Assembly: GCA_027596195.1 (NCBI GenBank)
Contig: JADGJG010000497.1
Coordinates: 1 to 17,932 of the forward strand
Direction of reading: 5' to 3'
DNA from: Podochytrium sp. JEL0797
Lineage: Eukaryota > Chytridiomycota > Chytridiomycetes > Chytridiales > Chytriomycetaceae
Length of the DNA: 17,932 nt
Shown here: piece after piece, positions 1-9,200 of the stretch
Layout of the letters: every line of letters starts with the position of its first letter
Position numbering within the stretch: position 1 is the first letter of the stretch
The notes under the pieces: model-generated
Told to the model about the DNA's origin: nothing
Seen by the model: the letters and a program-made list of their open reading frames with translations, nothing else
Databases searched by the model: none
Made by a program: the position numbers and the translations under genes

Positions 1-1336
1 TCCTCCCCCACAATCCCCCTCCCCATAATCTACGGCATCTCCGCCGGCCTCGCCGCCCTCCTCCACCTCCTCCTCGCCGGGTTCCTCTTCAAAAAACAAA
101 CCCGCCACCGCACCGCCCGCGACGAACTCGAACAACGCATGGCCGACCGTCTCCACAAGGAAGACACGGACCGCGTCCTCGCTCTCCACGGGATCCTCGG
201 GGTCTCCGGCCCGCACGCGACCGCCGCAACAGGCCGCGAAGTGGGTGGAGAACTGGCGCGCGTGATTCGCCATAACCAAACCGGTGTTCGGAAAACAAGA
301 CACTCTCTCAGTGACGACGACGAGGAAGGAAGCGAAGAAACGGAAGAGGAGGATGAACATTCCAACGCGTTCAAGTTTGGCGTTAAAGTCGGTCTCAACG
401 ATCAGAGTCCCACCACCCCCCTCAAGAAACCAACCACCCAACAACGCACATCCTACGCAAGCGGACTAAGCTACCCTTCCGGCAGCAACTTTTCCACAAA
501 CGCAGGCGAAGAATCCCCATCCACCTCCTCGGACGAATCCGAAATCGGGAGCAGCGTTCTCTACGGCGGAAACAGCAGCAGCTCCCAAATCCACCCTTCG
601 CCCAAACTCGCACCTTCCCTCACAAACGAATCTGCACTTCGAAACTCAATGCTTCACGCCAGCGGAGCCGCCATCAAGAGTCTCCGCTCGAGCCACCGCA
701 ACTCTGCAATCCCGCGAGACGAACCATTACGACCCTGGGAAATGCCCGGAATGGGCACCATCAAACCTCAAGGAAGCGTCGTCGGTGTTATTCCCGGTGC
801 TTCCGCTGGAACAAGGTCTTCTCAACCCATTAACCGGTCATTCGCAGGAGGAAATGGATCCAGACCCAGCTCCCTCCTCGACCACCACGCCCACCTCTCC
901 CCCCTCTCCAACCACCCCCTCGACCACCGCTCCCACTCCCCCCGCACATACACACCCTCCAACGACCTCGACGTGCGTGTCAAGAAATCCGTCTTCTCAC
1001 TCAACAGCTCCATCCTCTCCTCCGAAGGCTCCCGCTCAGGCGCCGTCACCCCGAACGGAGAACATTTCGACGAATCGCAGTACATGCGCGCGTTGTTTGG
1101 TCAGTTTTCGAATGACCAGATTTTGGCGAGTTGGAATTCGTATGTGGTGTATACGGGGCAGGTTTATACTTTGGAACAGATTGTGGCGTTGCGTGGGATT
1201 TATGGGATCAAGTGAGTTTTGGGGGTTTTTTTTGAAGGGGGGTGGGGGATTGAGCTAATTTTTTTCTTGCGAAACAACTAGTGCTCAATCTCCGGGGTCT
1301 ACGCCGGCGGTGTCGCCAGTGCCAGAGTACTTGTAA
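1..1336 (+). CDS. 3' part of a single-pass membrane protein with a Ser-rich tail (unrecognised)
   Basis: The reading frame is open from base 1, so the 5' end lies outside the window. Exons are <1-1211 and 1282-1336; the 70-nt intron 1212-1281 has donor GTGAGT, a CTAAT branch candidate near 1254 and an AACTAG acceptor. Splicing removes an apparent TGA at 1213-1215 and adds a 17-residue tail ending PVPEYL before TAA 1334-1336. The first visible residues (about 5-30) form one hydrophobic helix followed by KKQTRHR, fitting a membrane anchor with a cytoplasmic C-terminal side. The rest is low-complexity, rich in Ser, Pro, Asn and His, with an acidic patch (SDDDEEGSEETEEEDE). The C-terminal 50 residues look folded. 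A similar short motif occurs at both ends of the tail (VLALHGILGV and IVALRGIYGI). I do not recognise the family; a receptor or wall-sensor-like role would be a guess. Confidence 0.75.
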
Positions 1337-1674
1337 CTTTCTTAGAATTCTTAGAAAAATAAACATCATTTTATTTCTTTTATTTTTTTTGGGATCGAAA
1401 TTGGAGGAACTTTGTTCCAGAGAGACGTGGACTAACCACGATGGAAACTGCAACACCAATTCGAGGAGTAGAAATCAAAGGAGAAAAGCGAGAACCCTAC
1501 AGCGCTCCCACAACGGTGTCGAAAAAAAAATTCGGCACAACGATACCAGAAGAACAGAACGCAAAAAAAATGCATTTTTTTTCCCACTAGGCATGGAATT
1601 CAAACGCGTCAAATCGAAGGTTGAATTCCCCCCTTTTTTTCAGATATACATTATTCGCAAAAAAATACAACAAA
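1337..1674. other. Convergent 3' intergenic region
   Basis: This stretch separates the plus-strand gene ending at 1336 from the minus-strand gene ending at 1675, so it holds both 3'UTRs. An AATAAA at 1358-1363 fits the upstream gene. A 49-codon ATG-to-TAG frame at 1441-1590 (starts METATPIRGVEIKG, ends FFSH) is Lys/Glu-rich, but it has no splice partner I can find and runs through A8/T8 tracts. I do not call it a gene. The region is otherwise A/T-tract rich. Confidence 0.6.
1358..1363 (+). terminator. Poly(A) signal AATAAA
   Basis: A canonical AATAAA lies 22 nt after the spliced stop codon of the upstream membrane-protein gene. It is followed by a T-rich stretch (ATTTTATTTCTTTTATTTTTTT), as expected for a fungal 3' end. 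Position and motif support it; cleavage is not directly seen. Confidence 0.6.
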
Positions 1675-2789
1675 TTAATCACTCCGATTCGACATCAACT
1701 CATCCCCCTCCTCTCCCTCCTCCCCCTCAGCCGACTTCCAACTCCCACTCGCAGACCCCAACAAAAGCAACAACTGCATCGTCACAAACACAATCCGATT
1801 AATCTGGATCGGCAACGGCTGCCGTTTCCCATTCGCCGCCGCATCTTGACTCACGGAGTGAATAATCGTCACCCCCGTGACCCCCAACATACCCACACAC
1901 GCGACAAGGAGTCGATTCTCTTCCATCTTCTTGTACCGACTATACGTCTCGATCGCGAAATTCATCCTCTTGACTCTACTCAGCGACCGACTCATCTTCA
2001 CCACAATAATCCCCGAAATCCCAATCTCAATCAAACTCCAGAACGCATACAACGCAATCAACGAAATATACGGCTCGGGGGGACTCGGGTTACACCCGTC
2101 ATTGGATGCAACGAACGGGCCGTATTTTTCGGTAATGTAAAATAGATAGAGGAGGTTCGAGGTGAGGAGTGAAAAGTAGATTGGCCATTTACGTTTGTTG
2201 CCCATGATGGCGAAGCCACGGTATACAATGAATCCGTATTTGACGCCGTCTTTGAGACTCTGGGGGGTGAAATGTGGAGTCAGCAGGGGAGTCCATCGAA
2301 GATGCACATAAACGAGAGAGTGATGGGAGAGTGGCGAAAGAGGAATCCAAGGGGGGGAAGGGGAATCCTTACCCAAAACGCCTCCCCCGCAATCTTAATG
2401 GCCAGATAAAATGTACACGAACACGAATCCTGCACCAAATCGGCAAGATACGTGACGAAAAAGGCCAACGCGTCAAGATAGATCATGCTGCGTACAAAGG
2501 TCCGCGGGTTCGTGTCCACGTCGTAGGAGGCCGTGTGAAGCATGAAGAGGAGTGTTGCGAAGGAGACGAGGCCCATGGCGTAGTCGAGGTTGTCTGTGGG
2601 GGGAAGAAAGGTTAGCGGAGGGATCGAACCCGTGGGGAGCGGGGATCAAGTGCTCTCGTATCGCTGCAGTCGAGGGACCCGTGGGTCACGGACACTGCAT
2701 ACGAGGTGGCACTAGTGTACGCATCAAGGACACCAATAGGACAGCACGGGATACGCACCGATTGTGGTGACGGCGGACGAGGAAGACAT
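1675..2789 (-). CDS. Seven-transmembrane-helix protein, family not recognised
   Basis: Three exons read on the minus strand: 2789-2759, 2593-2373 and 2259-1675, giving 278 aa. The introns (2594-2758, 165 nt, donor GTGCGT, acceptor CCACAG; 2260-2372, 113 nt, donor GTAAGG, acceptor CCCCAG) close in phases 1 and 0. The first exon encodes only MSSSSAVTTI plus one base, and the spliced codon gives Asp. Hydrophobic helices fall near residues 15-33, 44-65, 68-84 (extending toward 100), 108-126, 147-171, 200-220 and 235-252. A Lys/Arg-rich loop (about 172-200) sits between helices 5 and 6, and the tail is acidic (EGEEGEEGDE). Seven helices with a basic third cytoplasmic loop resemble a receptor topology, but I see no diagnostic GPCR motif such as DRY or NPxxY. 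The gene is divergent from the coiled-coil gene starting at 2850 and probably shares its promoter. Confidence 0.8.
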
Positions 2790-2849
2790 GCGGAGATTGG
2801 AGTCGCTTCGGCGAGAAAAAATTTCACATCCCAAAATTGTCATTCGAGT
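2790..2849. promoter_or_regulatory. 60-bp bidirectional promoter/5' leader region
   Basis: Only 60 bp separate the ATG of the minus-strand seven-helix protein (2789) from the ATG of the plus-strand coiled-coil protein (2850). GATTGG near 2794 is an inverted CCAAT box. An A-rich run (GAGAAAAAATTT) lies in the middle. Both transcripts must start here or inside the opposing gene; the start sites themselves cannot be read from sequence. Confidence 0.5.
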
Positions 2850-5800
2850 ATGTCGCACCCACGTCGAGATTCCAACCGCCCAATCTCAAGCCCATCCCAA
2901 TCACTGCATCCCAATCAAGCCCAGAATCTCGCCCCACACCACGCGCATACACCACACCACGCTCATCCATCCACCCCAGATCACATCAACCCCAACGCGT
3001 TACACCCACACCACCATCACCACCACCACCCAATTGACCTCACAAACCTCGAAAGCATCCACCATCTCACCTTCAACACGTCCAGTGAACACAGCCACGT
3101 TCCGCATGCAGGCCGCCGCCGCTCCAGCGCGACACGCATGACAATGGAAGATTCCCTATTAGCCGTGCTCTCCGGAAACGCGGATGAACTCTTGGAAGAA
3201 GACGGGGCTCGCGAGTTGCATTCCCATTTGGCGGGAGGAGGCGAGCACCATGGGCGGGAGGGTGAAAAAACCGAGGGTGGACAGAGATTGAGCATCGCTG
3301 CTGGTGGACCGGCGCGATACAGCCGCAATAGTATCACAGCACCTGTCCCGCGTCCTAGTATTTCCACGCGCCAGAGTATTTCCACTAGACATAGCATTTC
3401 CACACGCCAGTCTATCGTAAAACACTCGAATGAGTCCCTCAACCAAGGATCACCAGTGATAGAAACGAGTATTGAACGCGCAGTGTATTATGACACGATA
3501 AATGATGCAATCGCTCAAGGAGTCGAAGAATCGCGTGCCATGGAATTGGGTGAGTAAACCGCTCCCTCTTCCACCCAAATATTGAAACACCCCCCCGAAA
3601 AAGGAAAATCCGCCCGAACAAGAGCCAAAGAAATCCACGAACGCGCACACCGCCGCATCAAAGAAGACCAAGACCGAATCGCGCGCGAATTCGCCGAACG
3701 TGAACGCGAGCAGGAACGACAAGAGGAAATCCAGCTGCGGAAACTCGAATCGGATAAACTCGTTGCGCAGGAGGAACAGCGGAAGCTCACGGATCCGGGG
3801 TATGCCATCAACTCGGACCATTTGGCTGAGAAAATTCTTGCGGCGTCTCCGCGATGGCCGGATGATATCCATTCGCCGGCGCATCCGCACACGAACCCTC
3901 CGAATCGAACAAAGCTGGGTGATATATTGAAAAAGATTGTCAGTCCTGCTGTGAGAAAGGGGATTCGTGAAGGTGGGAGAACCTTGCTCGTTGGCGTGTT
4001 TTGTTTTTTCCGCCTCCTCATCCACCACCATGTTAGGAATTCCCGATTTCATGATTCAACCACGAATTCTTCACAACAAGATTGCTCACCTTTTGGATAG
4101 TTTTTGCACGGGTTTGGACTCTGAAGCCAATTGTGAGTTCGCTTTTCTGCCAACCAGACACAACAAAGATTAACCCCCACAACAGGCAGAGCGCGTGAAA
4201 TGCTACTAGCCTACAAACAAAGCATCGAAACAATCGAAACAAAAACCGTTGCCAGAGTCGCCAAAGAATGGGAAGTCCGCGCCAACCACTCAGAATACAA
4301 AGCCCGCATTGCGCAACTCGAAACCACAAATGCACTTATGAAAGAACAATCGATCATGACGATTTCAATGAACGCTGCATTGCAAAAGGAAGCCGAGAAT
4401 TTGCGTCGCATCAACTCAACTAGTACGGAGGAATACAAAATTCTAGTTACTGAAAACGCGCGTCGGCGTCTCCAATGCGCTTCGTATCGTCGCCAACTGA
4501 GAGCTATGAAAGAAAAGACATTGCAATTGACGAATGAGTTGAATTTGGCATCAAATGCCTCCCGTGGTTATCCCGATCGAAACGATATCGGTGGACACAG
4601 CACGAGATCATCTTCTCCCATCAGAAGCATACGAACTTTTTCAAGCGACGATGAATCAAATCACAAATGTGGTTCCAGCCGAAGCAGAAGTTCCACCAAC
4701 AGCAGCAGTTCCAGCGATTCAGAATGGGAGGCATGGTGCAAAGAAACGAGTTTTGCAAAGCCTGGATGGAACAAATCAACCGCCAGTAATCTATTGTCGC
4801 AGAAAGCTCCACCCAGTGTTATCCATATCGGAGATAATCCAGCGGCTGGATTGGATGACGCGGTTTCGGAAGCGACAAGGAGACCAGCGTCTTCGTCATA
4901 CTCGAAAAGTATCGGCACGGATTCTGAAGATGAATCGCCAAGGAAATTGACAAGTATGGTTGACAATGCTCTGAAACGAGAATCTCACACCCCCATCTCC
5001 AACCAGAACAAATGAAAGCCAAATTACACGCCAAATGCACTCGAAAAATCTCCCACCTTCGCGAAAGAATTGAAGTGGAACGCGAAAAAGCACGCAACAA
5101 CAACACTCTGGCAGCCACTGCCACATCTGGAAAGAAAACACGTTTAACAGATATCATTCAAGTTCTCCAAGACTGCATCACATCTCAATACAATTCGATT
5201 GAAACTCATGATGACGAGGAATCGAATCTGCAAATGGGATCCACTGCGCTCACGGAATTAACCGAAGATGAGGTGAGCAGTCGACACACATCAAACTTAA
5301 AAACTCACCACTCCAATCCTAGCCGAACCCACCTAATCTCGATCCATCCACAAAAACCAACAACTTCCTCAACGCCCTCAAATCAAAAGAATCACTGCTA
5401 TGGTCTCTCCTAACCACCCTCTCATCCCACGAAGAAGAGTCCTCCCAACGCCCCACCTCCCCTTTCCACAATCGCTCCAGCTCTCCAATCACATCCCACA
5501 ACAAACCCCAACGACCCCATTCCGTATCAACAGCATCCAATAATCGCTCTCACGTTTCACCCCATCGAAAACCCTCCCGCCCCAATAGCGCATCCTCCCG
5601 CGTGACAGCAACATCCAACGCAACAACGCGTGGCATCAAATCCATCCAAGTCCTCCTCTCCGAAATCGACCACACCCAGCAGCAACAACAACAGCAAAAT
5701 GAAGAATCGACTGAATCCGTGATGGAATCGAGCCCGTTCGCACGCACAGGACGTGATGAAATGGTGGTCCGCGAAACGGGTGTCTTTTTCCAAAGAACAC

Positions 5801-6213
5801 TACGAGAAGTGTATACCCCGACAGAACTGCAACACCAGCACGATGAGCAACAGCAAAAGAGAAAAGTAAGACCCCAAAGCGCACCCATGGCGGTAGTGGG
5901 GGGGATCCCGAAAACAAATTCAACGCACTCGCTGCCACAGATGAAAGAATCACCAAGGACGTCGGTTGCTGCATCAGTAAGGGTAGAAAACAGGATAATA
6001 CCTTGTTCGCTATTGGAGCCGACACCTCCGGCTCAAAAACCTTCGTCGCGTTGGCAACTGCTGACAAGCCACTTCCAAAACCCTCATTCCAACGCGTTCC
6101 CGGCACGCGAGCCTATTCGCCCTCTTCCAAAAGGTCGAAATGTTGTTGGTGCGATAGGTCCCACGAACGGGAAAGGTGGAAGAAAATCAGTTTCGCGAGG
6201 CGCACAGCATTAA
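2850..6213 (+). CDS. Large coiled-coil, Ser-rich protein (unrecognised)
   Basis: Six exons (2850-3549, 3604-3972, 4037-4132, 4186-4953, 5007-5272, 5323-6213) give 1029 aa. The introns are 50-64 nt and all phases close. Start: ATG 2850 (MSHPRRDSN) is the first in-frame ATG outside the divergent gene. The N-terminal ~110 residues are His/Pro/Asn-rich with a run of seven His. A SISTR[QH] repeat lies at 170-187. A Glu/Arg-rich coiled coil (KEIHERAHRRIKEDQDR...) starts around 240, and a second helical stretch (about 390-500, YKQSIETIETKTVARVAKEW...) follows a compact segment, IPDFMIQPRILHNKIAHLLD. The C-terminal half is Ser/Thr-rich with a run of seven Gln at 5677-5697 and short conserved-looking patches (VREETGVFF-like near 5770). 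It is probably a structural or scaffold protein; I do not recognise the family. The least certain junction is the first acceptor (3603, AAG; 3630 would also keep frame). Confidence 0.75.
3357..3419 (+). repeat. 18-bp tandem repeat encoding SISTR[QH]
   Basis: Three 18-nt units (3357-3374, 3375-3392, 3393-3410) encode SISTRQ, SISTRH and SISTRQ, followed by a degenerate SIVKHS. The units differ at several bases, so the repeat is not brand new. R-x-S-[IV]-S/T spacing makes it a plausible basic-directed kinase substrate array, which is inference only. Confidence 0.75.
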
Positions 6214-6215
6214 AC

Positions 6216-9200
6216 TTATTCAATAAACTCTTCGCGCAACATCCTGAACAGTGACTTTTTCTGTTCCCCAGCACCCTCCTCTATCGCCTCTTCCTCTTCT
6301 TCCTCATCATCCTGCCAAACCACCGCCGACACCCCTGCATTCCTCTCCATAACAACATCCACAACGGGCCGATGCCGAACAAACACATCGTCCTCCATTG
6401 AGGGCACACTCACACTCGCCCCTGCACCCGCTGCAAAGCGATTCCGTTCCACCACTTGTGGCGGCGGGGGTATTGGTTGCTCCGACACAACCTTTTCAGC
6501 CATCGCACCACCTTTTCCAGACATGTCGAAATGCTTTGACAGCACCCGCTGCTTCTGCTGCTGTTGCTCTGCAGCAACAGGAGGTTCCCGCAAACGCGAA
6601 TAGACCTTGTCAAGAGGGGACGGTGCAAAATCCCCCGCAACGGCAGACTCGGTCACATTGGCAGAAACAGGCGCCACAGCAACAGCAGCAATACCTCCCG
6701 CTTGTCGCGCCGCCTTGAACTTGGAAACCTTTGGTTGAGAATCCTCTGACACAGCCACACTTGCGGAAACAGGTGCCACACCAGGAGTAGCAGCAGCAGC
6801 AGCACCACCCGCCTGTCGCGCCGCCTTGAACTTGGACACTTTCGGCGGCTCCCTCGTCGCATCAACGCTCGCATTCACAACAGGCACTGCAGGAGCAACT
6901 GCAGCTTGTCGATCCGCCTTGAACTTGGAAACCCTCGGCTGAGAATCCTCCGACACAGCCGCAACAACCGACTCAGACGCGTTGGCAGAACCCGGCGCCA
7001 CAGCAGCACCCGCCTGTCGCGCAGCCTTGAACTTGGAAACTTTCGGCGGCTCCCTCGTGGTTTCAACACTCGCATTCACAGCAGGCACCGCAGGAGCAAC
7101 TGCGGCTTGTCGATCCGCCTTGAACTTGGAAACCCTCGGTTGCGAATCCTCCGTCACAGCCGCAACAACCGACTCAGACGCGTTGGCAGAACCCGGTGCC
7201 ACAGAAGCACCCGCCTGTCGCGCACCCTTGAACTTGGACACTTTCGGCATCTCACTCGCACCAGGAACACTTGCCGGAACCGACGCCGCAACCGCCTGTC
7301 GATCCATCTTGAATTGAGACACTTTCGGAACGTCTCTCGACACCACGGGTTCAGACACCGCCACCTCCTCCGCAACAATCCCTTGTCGATCCGCCTTGAA
7401 CTTGGAAACTCGCGGCTGCATTGCCTCCCGTTCACCCACCACCGGCGCCACAACCCCAGGTCCCACTGTTTCTTGCACCCCCTTCTCCATCACAACAGCC
7501 GCAACAGCCCGTCGCGCCTCCTTAAACTTGGACACCTTCACAGCCCCGGCAGCATCACCCTCCTTCCCCACAACCAAAGGCGCCACTGCCTCTACCACCG
7601 TCTCTTTAACCTTCGCACCCACCACAGCAACCCCCACACCTGCTTCTTTCCCACCCTTCGCCCCACCCACCCCATTCTCCACCCCCGCCTTCTTCACTTT
7701 CGGAGGCACCCTCCCACCCCCGACACCCACCCCCTGAAAATCATACACAACAGGCACCTCCTCCTCCGCATCCAAACACTCCTGCGAAAACGAAACACTC
7801 TTCTTAGCCTTCACCACAGGCTTGAACCGCGGCTTGGTGTGTCCTTCCCCCGCGGGAAGGGTCGTGTATTCGGGGTATGCGAGGCTCGATTTGAGTGGGG
7901 CAGGTGGGAGGGGGGTGGTGCGTCTCTGGGGTTCGGATTGGGAAGCGAGAGCTGCGGCGGCAGCGGTGGATTGGGCGAGGGATTCTTGTTGGGCTTGGTG
8001 AAGGGCCATTTCTTCTTCGCGTTTTTGGTTCTTGAATTGCAAGAAAGGGAGGTTAAGTGTATGCAAACACAAAACCAAAGGAACTTCAGATATGCGAAAC
8101 AACAAAAACGCACCTCAATGTATTCCCTGATTTCAAGCTCCGCAGAGTCCGAAGGGAACCCCAACCGTTGCGACCGAAACACAGACTCGGTGCGATCCTC
8201 TTCGGCAATATCCAACCTCTGAGAAAGGTAATAAAAACGTTCATTAGCCCGTTCCCCTTACAAAACACAAAACAACACTAAAAACTAACCTCCTTCACAT
8301 CATCCCCCATCTTATCCACAATCTTGACCTGCTGCGCCAACAACACCTGTCTACGCTCGTGATATTCTTTGGCAATCTCGCGTCCAAACAAGTAATCCTC
8401 GAGATCCTGACTCCCCATCGAACTCACATCGTCATCGTCATCCGAATCCACACCGCGGTCCGTGATTTTGTCTTTGAGAAAGATGGACGTGGGCGGTGGG
8501 ACCGAGTCAGGGCCGGTTGGAGAGTCCTTTTTGACAGACTCCTTTTCAGAGGCCGCCACAGCAGCAGCCGCGTCCACCACGAATTTCATCCGTTTGTAGA
8601 AATCCCCCGGATTGTTGATGGCCGGCAACAACGGAACCACCCCATTCGCCTTCCCCTTCACCTCCGCCCCACCAATATGCGATTTCCCAACCACACCCCC
8701 CTTCCCAACAACCGGCAACACCCCCACATCACGAGAAGACCCCTTCCCCCCCGCCGCCGCCCGCCGCTTCCGCCTCACCTCCCTCTCCTCATCCTCACTG
8801 CCCCCCTCCCCCTCCTCACTCTCCGTCTCCGTATCGTCCCCATCTCCCGCTTTCCCACCCCCCCTCCGCCCCCCCAAATCCACAACCCCATCGTTAAAAT
8901 CATCATCATCATCATCCTCCCGAAACCCGCTCGAAAACTCCTGTAACCCCTTTTCATACTCATCTTCCTCCTCTTCACCACGATCTGACTCCGTATCGTG
9001 CCCTTGATCCTCGCACTCTTCCATCTCGAGTCGGTCGAGACGCGCGAGGAGCGTGTTTTCGAAGGTGCCGAGGGATCGTGACGGTGTAGGGGGTTGGGGA
9101 GAGGAGATGGGGATCGGGAGGACGGGGTCGGCCGACATGGAGACGAGGGTGCCGTTTGCGTCGAGTTCTTCGAGGATTTCGAATACGGGGAGTTGGTGTT

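Noticed and set aside
1441..1590. 49-aa plus-strand ORF in the convergent intergenic region
   Set aside because: It is short and runs through homopolymer tracts, with no splice partner or recognised similarity. Kept only as a note in the intergenic entry.
1281..1802. 173-aa plus-strand open frame
   Set aside because: It begins inside the last exon of the first gene, has low-complexity basic composition and runs antisense into the seven-helix gene. It is a shadow frame.
2609..2690. tRNA-like B box (GGGTTCGATCCC on the minus strand)
   Set aside because: The T-arm stem pairs poorly, no matching acceptor stem or A box is found upstream, and the stretch lies inside an intron of the seven-helix gene.
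4555..4950. 131-aa plus-strand frame overlapping the coiled-coil gene
   Set aside because: The main frame is continuous across it, with Ser/Asp-rich composition matching the neighbouring exons and closed splice phases. This frame would need its own start inside an exon.
5967..5983. GTAAGG to ACAG as an intron in the last coiled-coil exon
   Set aside because: Only about 17 nt, far too short for splicing. The frame is open without removing it.
6695..7545. Regular repeats as a CRISPR array
   Set aside because: The repeats are in-frame protein-coding units of variable sequence in a eukaryotic gene, with no fixed spacers.
6906..8222. 438-aa Arg/His/Leu-rich plus-strand frame opposite URI
   Set aside because: It is antisense to the URI repeat exon and its repetitiveness mirrors the URI repeats. 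No start context or family similarity.
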